Shown in pieces: positions 1-26,750 of a stretch of 28,950 nt of DNA; positions within the stretch are counted from its first letter, which is position 1, and every line of letters begins with the position of its first letter. This stretch comes from Setaria digitata (Eukaryota > Nematoda > Chromadorea > Rhabditida > Setariidae). Position numbers and translations under genes: made by a program. Where the stretch lies: assembly GCA_003640385.1 (NCBI GenBank), contig RCAB01000653.1, positions 1-28,950 of the forward strand. The letters run 5' to 3'. The notes below the pieces were generated by a model. It saw only the letters and a program-made list of their open reading frames with translations, searched no databases and was not told the origin of the DNA.

Positions 1-108
1 TTTTCACAGCTGTATCTTGATCACGAATCCTTTTCACAGCTGTATCTTGATCAAGAATCCTTTTCACAGCTGCATCTCGATCAAGAATCTGTTTCACAGT
101 TACATCTG
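1..108. repeat. 30-bp tandem repeat, about 3.6 copies, cut by window edge
   Basis: Three consecutive 30-bp units begin at 1, 31 and 61 with the shared core TTTTCACAGCTG. A degenerate partial fourth copy lies at 91-108. Copies differ at a few single bases. The period is a multiple of three and both strands stay open through it, so it could encode a 10-residue repeat. On the minus strand the unit reads like DQDTAVKRI(R/L). On the plus strand it reads like FSQLYLDQES. Two of the copy differences are silent in the plus reading, but the sample is too small to choose a strand. The array continues to the left edge, so its true length is unknown. Confidence 0.85.
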
Positions 109-569
109 ATTTTACAACATTGTATGAATTGGTAAGAATTGCGTCTTTTCATCTAACTCTTCTTCACTTTTACTGATAAGCTTCTCAGAATCTCCACTGA
201 TTTCCTCTCAATATTTATTTTCATGCCGAAATGTCCAATATTCTCTCTCGTAACTCCAACTTAACCCATTACCGCTTATCAATTCCACTATCAGTGAGTT
301 TGTGATCATTCTGGCTGATTAGCACGAAATTCACAGCACAGCGATTAATTGATGATTGTTTGGTGATTAACATCTTGCAGAATGTCGTAGTTCATTTAGA
401 ATTTCAAACTGCCTTGCTAATCAAATAAGAAGCTTTAAAATATCTGAAAGCTATTTGTTATTGTTCACTTTTGTTATTTTAATTTTCGCCTCAAATCTTG
501 GTTAACTTTTCCACGAGGATTTCTTATTTTTTCATATTCCTTTTCATTCACGAGATCCTTAATTAGCTG

Positions 570-969
570 CTAATTAATTCGGTCCTCAAATTTCGTCATC
601 AGTTTTTCATCATCAGTATCTGACAGATGTACTGGTAATTTTAATTTCTCGAAGCTTCTGACATAAAATTTGTCGGGAAAGACAGAAAGGAATTATGGTT
701 TTTTTTTCTTGGTTTTAAATACACTAAAAGACAAACAGTAAAAGGAAGAAATCTAATTGCTACAGAACCTGTTAACCGGTTTATTCCTTGCAAATTTTGC
801 TTCTTTCCTTCCAGTTTCACAGAAAATGTCTCCGGTTAATTGATTATGATCAGTCTAATTCCTCATGTGATCATTTATGTGGTCCTTTTTTTGCTAGACA
901 AAATTCATCGTTTTCAATTAAGCTCACTTTTTTATTTATGCTAATTTTCTTTTCACTGAACTGATCCAT
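570..969 (-). CDS. candidate small three-exon gene, unknown function
   Basis: I do not recognise this protein. A self-consistent minus-strand model has exons 969-928, 854-769 and 657-570, giving 71 codons plus stop. It starts MDQFSEKKIS, has donors GTGAGC and GTTCTG and acceptors AATTAG and ATGTCAG, and ends KFEDRIN before TAG. Phases match at both junctions. The peptide is rich in Lys, Asp and Glu, with no obvious signal peptide, membrane segment or known motif. The same frame stays open for 31 more codons after the TAG (down to 474). Further coding-like pieces occur in other frames at 420-367, 387-283 and 207-112. This could therefore be a decayed gene with a premature stop, or chance reading of a purine-rich strand. 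The first acceptor is weak. Confidence 0.28.
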
Positions 970-2236
970 CACACACTTAGCCTAACTTTTTTTCACCTAT
1001 AAGTTACACTTTTTTTTATCGATAAGTTATATCCATTAAACAATACAATATACAAAATTACACTAATCGTGCAAAAAAAAAAAGAAGAAAAAATTATCAA
1101 GAATGGCACAAAAATACCGACACCATTGCTTGGAAAACAGTTATCAATATTATCATATATTGATAAAGGAGAAAGCCTTCTTTTAACTTCAAATATGAAA
1201 CAATTTTACTGCCATTAAATTTAAAAGAAAATAAAAATAAGAGAAGAGGGAAAAAAAAACAACGAAATAATAAGTCTGCTTCTAAATGAATTTATTTGCT
1301 AAAGTATCAACTCTCAATCTTTTCAACAATTCATCAAATTACACTAATTACAAAAAAAAGAGAGAGAGAGAAAAAAAAAGGATAGAAAAGAAAAGAAAAG
1401 AAAAAAGGAAAAAATAAGGGTGAAAGGACAAAATGATGGCAAAAAAAAAAAAATGAAAATTAAAAAAGAGTTTAAAAAAGAAAAAAATTAGAAAGAGACG
1501 AAAGAAAGTATCATAAATTAAAGCCTTTTTATTTTTAAATTTAAAAAAAGAACTAAACAAGAATTGGAAAAAAAAAACGAGGAAAATGAATATAATAAGG
1601 AAAATATATAAATGTATTAGGAAATAAGTAGTAAAAAGCAAAAAAAAAAAAAAATTTTTAGGGTTAGAAAATAGTTTCAAATAGTAAAAGTATTTTAAAA
1701 ATGATAATTCATATTTGTTGTTATTATTAAAGTAATCAATCTTCTGACAATATTTTTTAGAAATTTTTTTAAAATTTCTGATAGGATTTTGTTTATTGCA
1801 TAATAAGTACATTTTTTTTTTTATAATGTAATAAAATTTATAAATTTTATTCTTTTCCTCTTCTATTTTTTGATAGTCATACGTAATGAAAAGTTTAACA
1901 ATTCTGAAATTGGAAAAATGTACTATGTTTGCTACTGTAAATGGCGGAAACTGCAAACAAAAAAGTTTCATAATTCCAAATCTAAGCATTTTAAAAATGT
2001 AATACTTCGAAAAATTCACAAAATACTTCTTAAATTTTACAATTTTTATAATTTTTTTTTTTTTTTAAATCTCAATCCTTAATTTGAAACACCGAAATTT
2101 TTTCAAAAGTTTTTCAGCGAACAAGACGTTTTCTATATAAAAACGTCAATAAATTAAGTCATTAAAGTCATAAAATTTTAAAAGAAGAAGAATGGAATAA
2201 TTAATTTCTGATAATTTTTAACTGTAATAAGTGTAG
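970..2236. other. AT-rich non-coding stretch with purine tract
   Basis: No convincing exon was found here on either strand. It is dominated by A/T runs. A long purine-rich tract on the plus strand, with (GA)n and GAAAA repeats, spans roughly 1350-1500, and long open frames opposite it encode only Phe/Leu low-complexity peptide. The missing N-lobe exons of the downstream kinase were looked for here (glycine-rich loop, the lysine of strand 3) and not seen. Confidence 0.6.
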
Positions 2237-6251
<4,015 letters not shown>

Positions 6252-6283
6252 TAACATACTGAAAATCTCATCGTTATCGTTAA

Positions 6284-6289
6284 AATAAA
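6284..6289 (+). promoter_or_regulatory. polyadenylation signal AATAAA of the kinase gene
   Basis: A canonical AATAAA lies 33 bases after the TGA stop of the kinase gene, a normal spacing for a short nematode 3' UTR. It supports the chosen terminal exon and stop. Confidence 0.55.
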
Positions 6290-7260
6290 ATTAAATTTAA
6301 TTAACTTTGTTCTGTTGTATTTGATAATAATGCTATAAAATTATCTATCAGACAGACAAAGAGAGAGGGAGAGATGGCGAATCACGAGTTCCCTAAATAG
6401 ACTATATTCTAGAAGCTTTTTTAATACTACTCTCTAAGCAGCATAATAGTTCTTTTCGGATGCAAGAAGTAAAATTTGGCATCCCTAGAAATTTATCAGT
6501 TGTTAAACGAGTTTTTCAAAGTAAGCATTATTCAATATGATAAGGGTACAAATGACCAATCGAAATATTTGATAAAATGTTGCTGCTATTCTATCAATAA
6601 TAAATTGAAGATTTTCATTGTTGATAGAATCCCCACTTAAATATATTTAACCACTCTAGTGCTCATCAGTGATTATTTGAAGAAAAAAATAGCAAAAATT
6701 TTTATCTTCACTTGTGCAGAAAAGTTAAAAAAAAAAAAAAAATGATGAGTATCAAATACAGATCGAGAGACATGTCGCAGGGAAGTAACTAATTCCACAA
6801 CGAGGATACTAATTCTATAGAAAATAAGCATAGAAAATAATTAAGGAATGAATATAAAACATCAGAAAAAAAAATGCTATTGCTATTTTATCCACATGAA
6901 GCACTTCAAACTCAAAATCTGTCGTTCTGGAAAATCCTTTTTTCTTTTTGAAAATCTCGAAATCTCGTTTGAAATGCTTATCACAACATTCTTAAAAATG
7001 CTTTTATCAGCTAAATATGGTAAAAGTAGGCACCAGCAATGATACATGTTTATGATGCGCGAATAAAGTTAGAATAATAAATAAAATACTGCGGAGAAAT
7101 AAACCACGAAATCAAAATTTGTAAAAAACTATTTTTTTTTCAGGAAACCTTCCAAAGCTCAATATAAGCTTGAAACGATTCATCAGAATAAAAACACAGG
7201 GCAAACCGTATTAAAGTAATGTCACAGCTAATAATATTATGTGTTTGAAATATATAAATG
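6290..7260. other. convergent spacer between kinase gene and wdr-5
   Basis: The 3' ends of the kinase gene (plus) and wdr-5 (minus) face each other here. The stretch is AT-rich with a GAGA-type purine run near 6358-6374. No coding exon, RNA gene or ordered repeat was recognised. No clear AATAAA was found for wdr-5 on the minus strand just after its stop. Confidence 0.6.
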
Positions 7261-10346
<3,086 letters not shown>

Positions 10347-10904
10347 ATGTTTTATCAATAATAACTCCTGCTACTTAAAATTTTAATTACTTTCAACACT
10401 GTCAATTCTGAAATTAAAACTTCTCGTAACTATCTCATTAAATTATAATTTTAAACAAAATATACTTTGAAGTACGTGAAATATACACGAATAGATAAAA
10501 ATATAAATGAATAATTGTGCATACATAACTATTTCGCTAAACTCAAACAACAAAGGCTTTATAGTGGTATTTATTGCACTATGACAACTCTCTTGGCATA
10601 TTTTTTTCTTTTTAGACAGACATTAAATATACGTCGTATACGTAAGTTAAATACACGTATTTGGGCAGCGTAAGTAACCACACGTGTGTACATACTATAC
10701 TTACTACGTACATATTTGGCCTTTCTGACAAATCATTTCCCACGTCCCATATAAGTTTCATTCCTGTTTTTAGCCCTGTTATTGTTCCCTACCCATAGGG
10801 TCACAGGGTCAGAATTCCAGGTATCCTTCCCAAATAACACGGTGTACCTTGAACAATATCAGAACCAGTACTTACGAGTGAGTAATTCCTGGCTCGGACT
10901 TCCT
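10347..10904. promoter_or_regulatory. upstream region of wdr-5 in the divergent spacer
   Basis: wdr-5 (minus) and rpc-1 (plus) diverge from the 1.8-kb interval 10347-12157, so both promoters should lie in it. Near 10630-10700 are short palindromic or alternating motifs such as CACACGTGTG (E-box core CACGTG) and several TACGTA/ACGTATA steps. These are seen directly; any role in transcription is inference. A minus-strand open frame at 10801-11007 matches nothing I recognise. Confidence 0.35.
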
Positions 10905-11051
10905 GAGGTCGAGATATGAGAGTGACAGTGGGCCAGATTAGCCTAAGAGGTCGAGATATGAGAGTGACAGTGGGCCAGATTAGCCTAAGAGGTCGAGCTG
11001 TGTGCATGATATTGGGTCAGATTAACGTGAGAGGTCGAGATGACAATGGAC
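10905..11051. repeat. 42-bp tandem repeat, two perfect and two diverged copies
   Basis: Units start at 10905, 10947, 10989 and 11031, each opening with GAGGTCGAG. The first two copies are identical over 42 bases. The third is diverged and the fourth keeps only its first part. The block is clearly richer in G and C than its surroundings and stays open on both strands because 42 is a multiple of three. On the plus strand the repeated peptide is RGRDMRVTVGQISL. A plus-strand frame continues to 11341, but it becomes Ser/Phe/Leu low complexity over a CT-rich tract. No known domain or transposon signature was recognised. Confidence 0.9.
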
Positions 11052-11224
11052 TTAGATTAATTCTCGCTTTGAGTCGAATGAATAGGCTAGGGCAAAGGTT
11101 AGGACCAGTGTTCTCTTTTTCTCTATTCCTAATCTTTTTATGCATGACAAGAGGAGCTCTAAATTATGGATGGGTAATATATTTCAGTAGTGTATCATTA
11201 ATATTTTTCTTCTTGCCTTTCGTT

Positions 11225-11290
11225 AATTCTCTCTCTCTTTCCTCCTTTTTCTCTTCTTCTCTGTCCCTCTCTCTCTCTTTTCTTCTTTAT
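11225..11290. repeat. CT-rich low-complexity tract
   Basis: A pyrimidine run of CTCTCT and TTCC blocks on the plus strand. It explains the Ser/Leu-rich open frame crossing it, which is therefore not taken as a gene. Confidence 0.8.
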
Positions 11291-11631
11291 TTATATCTTG
11301 TCTCATCTGTGCAAGAAAATGCTAACTTCAGGTGTCTTTAGTGCAGATAATTAAGTTGCTCACATAACTTTCTTTAACAATATGAAATTTCAGTTTTGTC
11401 ACTAACAACATTAGCAACTAAACAAATTCCTTCTCCTATTTTAAAATTACAAAAAAAAAGAAAAAAAAAAGACTAGAACTAATTAATTATTTTTAGCAAA
11501 ATTAATTATTCTAACGAAAGAATAGGTAAGCAGAAGATTATTGATTAAGTAATGGTATAAAGTAAAGACGACGATAAATAAGTTACTTGCTAGGTGGGAT
11601 TATTAATGAAAGATTAAGTTAAGTAGTAATG

Positions 11632-11686
11632 TAAATAGAGGATTATCTGTCGAATTAATGCTATAAATAGAAGGTTATCTGTCAAG
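11632..11686. repeat. 32-bp imperfect direct repeat, two copies
   Basis: Two copies share TAAATAGA followed by a GTTATCTGTC or ATTATCTGTC core, at 11632 and 11664. They lie in the spacer between wdr-5 and rpc-1. TATC/GATA-like cores are present, but no function can be assigned. Confidence 0.6.
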
Positions 11687-11835
11687 TAAAATGTGTAAAT
11701 ATTTTTTCTACAAAAGAAATATATAATTATTAATAAGTGCGGGAATATTCTCTTTGCGATTGCTTATCATCAGATAAGGATATATATGTGGTGCAAACCA
11801 TTAAATGATTCCAATTGTGGTCTTCCTGATCTTAC

Positions 11836-11997
11836 CTGTCATCCAGTATTTCATCAAGCCATTCGTGATCCATTGAAAATATTCGACTAATATGTTCCGT
11901 GTAATATTGGCATTGATTGATCTTAATATTAGGTGTAAAAAAAGAATCCGTAAATGTGTTAGTTTCATGAATTATATTCTTGTATTCATCCTTTCCT
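11836..11997 (-). CDS. orphan coding-like exon in the wdr-5/rpc-1 spacer
   Basis: The minus strand carries a 162-base segment flanked by an acceptor (GTATACAG) and a perfect donor (GTAAGATC). Frame A reads 53 codons without a stop and ends FSMDHEWLDEILDDR, an acidic, well-mixed peptide of unknown family. Frame B starts at an ATG at 11968-11966 and reads MKLTHLRILFLHLILRSINA, which looks like a signal peptide with a cleavage site after Ala20. Joined to 11435-11374 (acceptor AAATAG), frame B closes in phase as a 64-residue protein ending KTEISYC. Other downstream choices exist, for example an acceptor at 11709-11708. The two frames cannot both be confirmed by eye. It does not join wdr-5 in frame. 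It could be the only visible part of a small trans-spliced gene. Confidence 0.35.
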
Positions 11998-12040
11998 CTG
12001 TATACTTGTCATTTTAACACTAATACTACTGATTGATTAA

Positions 12041-12050
12041 GTTATTTCAG
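12041..12050 (+). promoter_or_regulatory. candidate trans-splice acceptor for rpc-1
   Basis: GTTATTTCAG lies 107 bases before the rpc-1 ATG with no other good acceptor between. It resembles the TTTCAG sites used for spliced-leader addition in nematodes. It could instead be the acceptor of an unseen 5' UTR intron. Confidence 0.4.
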
Positions 12051-12157
12051 GATTCCGGTTTTCCTTTTATTTTTTTTTTTTGCGATATCAGTTAAAGCTT
12101 TTGTTGAATTATTGATGAGAAATTAATTAAGAAATTCTCCTGTTATTTCTGTTCGCT

Positions 12158-22647
<10,490 letters not shown>

Positions 22648-22789
22648 TTTACGTTTTCATGAGACATTTCTGCATCCATGCGCAGTGTAATCGATTTAAC
22701 CAGCTCGTAAATGAATTAAAAGACTAGGGTTCGAAGATTTGGAAGACTTTTGTCGATATGAAGTTACACAAACAGCAGCAGGCACCATA
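22648..22789. other. 3' flank of rpc-1
   Basis: A short presumed 3' UTR follows the rpc-1 stop. The nearest signal-like hexamer is AATGAA near 22710, a common nematode variant of AATAAA. Nothing else was recognised. Confidence 0.35.
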
Positions 22790-23046
22790 TACTTTTATAT
22801 ATTATATATACATATATTTTTCTTTTGAAAGAATGATATAATTATATATAATTCGTAAGTTTATAGAAAAAACAACTATATATATAAAATATATATAAAT
22901 ATATATATATTTATTTATTTTATATATATATAAATATATATTTAATATTCATATAAAATATATATATTTATTTTATATATATATATATATTTTATGGCAA
23001 ACAATATATATATATATATTGTTATATATATATATATATATATATA
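22790..23046. repeat. AT-dinucleotide microsatellite cluster
   Basis: Several blocks of alternating TA and ATATTTA units are separated by short unique pieces. Many are self-complementary and could form cruciforms. The cluster lies in the convergent spacer between rpc-1 and nth-1. Confidence 0.95.
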
Positions 23047-24227
23047 GGAAAATTTTCTTGTTTTCTTTCAAAAGCAAAACTGCAGAAATGTTGAGTGCAT
23101 ATTTTTTGAAATCAATTTAAAAAAAAAATTGATTATTTTCATTAGTTGAAAACAAATCTCTCTCTTTGATGGGCAGTCTCAATGCTGGAGGAGAAGTATT
23201 CTACGTAGAGGCACAATGAGTAAAGCATAAGTCATTAACAATATGATGCTTAGGAAAAAGAGATGAAAAGATAGGATGTTTACTTAACCTTTTATAGTGG
23301 ATTATTTACGGGTTTTTATGTTATAGTTGTTCATATTCTTTGCTTCTCGAACTTACTAACATCATCCAATTTTCGTTAATGTTGCTTCAGATATGTCGGT
23401 TGTTAGCTGTTGTAATTCCATAATTCTAATTAAATTTGATTTTCCATTAGTTTGCAAAGCACGGAAAGGTTACACCGAACTCTATTGACTTTTTCTCAAA
23501 CTCGCCTTAATTTATGAGGTCCCTGAAGTTTTCGCTTGGATTGTACTAATTAGATTGGTATTAAGAACCTTGATGGCTGTCGCGACGCAGCAAAGGAGTA
23601 ATATTGAGACACCGTTTCGATGAATGTACTTTAAAAGTAATAATAAAGTAATAATATGAAATAGATAGAAATGAACCCTATCATTGTCTTTCAAGGGATC
23701 TACTCTATAATCCATTCCTCCTTAGCCTGAATCGTAGTAATTAACTGATTTTACTTCCAATTTCTATATTTTCTTGAACAGAGTAGCTTTAATTTAGACT
23801 GTTGTGACTGAAAAAGAAGAAACTCATTAAATTGGACGAATCAAATGTATTACAAATATGTTAAATAATACATAGTACTGAGAGGCAGACACATGTCAAT
23901 ATACAATGAGGAAATAGTACAGGAAACAAAATGACATAATTGACATAACTAGATCTTGATGTGAAGATGTGAAAGTGAAAACGTGAAAGTGTGGAAGTGA
24001 AAAAAAATGTACTTATTTATATGAATTAAGAAAGGAATAATGACGCAATCAAGAAAAATACACCAAGACAACTGAAATCCATAACTTTGTGAAGCATATG
24101 CTTAAAATAAGGATTAAGATAATGCGGAGATCGATAACAGGATGGTTAAGAGCAAAACACAAGTAATAATGGATTTGGTGCTTCTACAGTGAAAATTTTT
24201 AAAGTCTGAGAAAAATCCATTAAGCTT
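23047..24227. other. spacer between rpc-1 and nth-1, no gene seen
   Basis: No exon with both splice signals and a coding-like frame was found. A short imperfect array of GTGAAAGT/GTGAAGAT-like units lies at about 23959-24006. An open frame on the minus strand (23715-23512) has no recognisable family and no supporting signals. Confidence 0.5.
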
Positions 24228-26351
24228 TCAGCGTTTCTTCTTTACCCCAACAGCAGGACATATATCCTTATTCAAACATTCCGAACACTTCGGTAAAACC
24301 GGTAAGCATGTCTGCTGACCAAAACCCACTAGTAATTTATTCAATTCTTGCCATTGTTCACGTGGAACTAACGCTTCAAGGGCTACTCGTGTTTCCTTCG
24401 GACTTGAAGTTTTGACCTGCAAAATGAATTTGGCGGAATTTATTATACCTTTTTCTAGTTGGGGCTTCTCCTCTACGACAGCCAACAATACAGACAGTTA
24501 AAAAGAAAGCCTGAAATCTCAACAGGATGAAAACAAGCGAGACACTTAATATTTATAAAACTATCATAAACTTCATGAAGAGTTAACAATGCCAAGATCG
24601 TTTCCCTAAAAGCTCCCTTTTTTTATTCCGCTTATGAATTATTTTGAAATTGCCACATTGCGTCCCACCTTCACCGACTTCAACAGATCTGTTATTACTT
24701 TTCACGGAAAAAGCTCAATTACGTACCCATCCAAGTCTGTTGCTTATTCGATGTACATGTGTATCAACACCAAGTCCTTCCATCTGATCCCAAGCGGTAT
24801 GCATCGCAAGATAAGCCATCTTCTCTCCAACACCTGGTAAATCGCAAAGTTCTTCCACCGTATTTGGTATATCTCCATCATAACGCTCTTTCAAAATTTC
24901 TGCCACCTTTTTGATATATACAGCTTTTTTCTGAAATAAAAAGAATCAGATTTTTTATTATCTCTCAAGAAAAACGAGAAGCAAATACAAGTGAAGATAA
25001 CATTACACGATAAATCCTACTGATAAAGTATGATAGTCCAACTTTGGCCATTACTATTCTTGCACTGAATCGAGTTATATTTCATAAATTACATATACAC
25101 TCTATCAAAACAAGAAACCAAGAAGTATTTAGTTTCACATTTTCACGAATAAATATCTTGCTATTACAATTACTTTTTAATAGTTATTTTCGCTCAATTC
25201 TTACCTTATAAAAACCGACCGGAATGAGTAGTTGCTGAAGCTCTTCTGTAGGAATTAAAATTAAATCATCAACAGTACATCCGTGTTCTTGTAAACGCTG
25301 GAAACCAAAGCATCGCAAATAATGCACAAATATTCATTTTAAATATGCAATCATCAGTAGAGTGCGGATCCTTACAGCGAAAAACTAATTTTGCAATAAT
25401 CTAAATTCAATCTTAATGTTCTATAGAAATTTTTTACTTTTCTATCAAATTTGGTCCCTTACTTATACCTTCAAAATAATGGATATAATTAAATACAGAA
25501 TTGTACGTATATGCAGGTATACATGCCTGTAGAAGTGGATAAAATATATATACATAAATAATCATCTACGTATAAAAAAAAAAGAAACAAGTTAGCGCAA
25601 AATTCCTTCATATCCATATTAATTCTAGGAGAAATTTCGAATTATAACTTACATACATTGCAGCAGCAGTAACTTGATCTTTTGTTTGACTTGATAGCAT
25701 CAGAGACAACAGTGTTTGAAAGCGAAATACCTCAAAATCGGGCGAAATGTTATATCAGGAATTATATGCCGTTATTTGAAGGTCAAATTAAATTCAATAT
25801 TGTCCACGATACAATCACAAGAAATTAAGAGCTGAAGCAAAATTCCACAGTCGCTCAACAGATCCTTCATGATAGCATCACTCCCCACAATAATCTATCA
25901 TTTAAGGAAATAAAACATATTGTTAAAAAACAAAACATCATTATCAGCTAAATCTGCGTACCAATTATTTTTTTTTTTTTTTTTAATTCTTTCCCTTATC
26001 AAATTTAAGGAAAAGATTAATAGCACGTTAATACGTCTCAAGAACAGACCAAAATATCAATCATACCTTTGGTTCGGCAAGTGCATCAGCAAGCATATGG
26101 CAGCCCATACTATCCACTGGTGCATCTTTTTTACTTCTCATTTGCTTGATATTCTCAAAATGTTTCATCCAGAAGGCTGATTTTTCCGCACTGCTACTCG
26201 GTTCGTTCTGTGCTGAAACATTTTACGATAGAATGTGTACGAATAATGCAATTTTTTGGACGAGAAAACAAAAGATACCTTTTGTGCAAGGAGTCTCTTT
26301 TTCAGCTGCTATTTGTAGCATTTTCCGGCGTTTCCTCACTGGTGCCGCCAT
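24228..26351 (-). CDS. nth-1: endonuclease III homologue NTH1, base-excision repair DNA glycosylase/AP lyase
   Basis: Bifunctional glycosylase that removes oxidised pyrimidines such as thymine glycol and cuts the abasic site by beta-elimination, in nucleus and mitochondria. Six exons give 260 residues: 26351-26279, 26212-26067, 25730-25653, 25297-25205, 24930-24727 and 24416-24228, all in phase. In order: a basic N-terminus (PVRKRRKM) resembling a nuclear signal; the family motif [23 protein letters not shown]; the helix-hairpin-helix LPGVGEKMA with the catalytic Lys at 167; [14 protein letters not shown] with the catalytic Asp at 186; and the 4Fe-4S cluster ligands Cys 235, 242, 245 and 251 in the C-x6-C-x2-C-x5-C pattern. 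Active-site and cluster residues are all present, so the enzyme should be active. The exon before 25653 uses a TTTTGAG acceptor. Length is normal for a worm enzyme and shorter than human NTH1 at the N-terminus. Confidence 0.96.
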
Positions 26352-26390
26352 TTTCCGGAATACACTCCGGAACCGAATCGTCCTACTAGT

Positions 26391-26735
26391 CTGAAATGTA
26401 TTTCATATCTACTGCTAAAAACTAACATGCAACATTGAGAAGATCAGAAGGCAACGTTGAGTAAAGTGAAAATGTCCAGTAAAACAAACAAGATCCGTAA
26501 TTTTCACAGTCTCCGATCAACGTGATGAAATAAGCATGATGAAAAACTGATATATCAAGGAGCTATAGTGTATGTTTGTTTATGCCTAATAAACGGCCAG
26601 AGGGAAGAATTCAATTTGAGTTTTGAAAAGGTTTACTTTATAATGAAATTAGGCGAAAAATACTTTAGAGTAAAATGCCTCATATATATAATCTGGCCAG
26701 AATGAGCAACGCCTTCAGTTTTTCTCTTTTGTCAG
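26391..26735. promoter_or_regulatory. divergent promoter interval of nth-1 and the HD-domain gene, with two trans-splice-type acceptors
   Basis: The ATG of nth-1 (minus) and the ATG of the HD-domain gene (plus) are 399 bases apart. Each is preceded by a good nematode acceptor. CATTTCAG on the minus strand ends at 26391, 39 bases before the nth-1 ATG. TTTTGTCAG on the plus strand ends at 26735, 15 bases before the other ATG. Both fit spliced-leader addition. The roughly 340 bases between them should contain both promoters. No individual factor site can be named. Confidence 0.5.
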
Positions 26736-26750
26736 GTTAATTGGGTTGCG

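Noticed and set aside
1348..2019. 223-codon minus-strand open frame
   Set aside because: It is Phe/Leu/Tyr low complexity created by the antisense of an A-rich, purine-rich tract. It has no domain and no start or splice context.
10801..11007. Minus-strand frame over the 42-bp repeat, considered as an upstream exon of wdr-5
   Set aside because: An in-frame stop lies immediately before its Met. No phase-compatible splice to wdr-5 exon 1 exists, and the peptide has no recognisable family.
10916..11341. 141-codon plus-strand open frame over the 42-bp repeat
   Set aside because: It is held open by repeat length (a multiple of three) and then by a CT-rich tract encoding Ser/Leu/Phe. No signals or homology support a gene.
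11836..11997. Orphan exon as an alternative first coding exon of wdr-5
   Set aside because: Joining its donor (frame A, phase 2) to the acceptors before the wdr-5 ATG runs into TGA before that ATG, so it cannot extend the WDR5 protein.
22728..22738. GGTTCGAAG resembling a tRNA B box
   Set aside because: It matches only part of the GGTTCGANTCC consensus. No A box, acceptor stem or T-run terminator is placed correctly.
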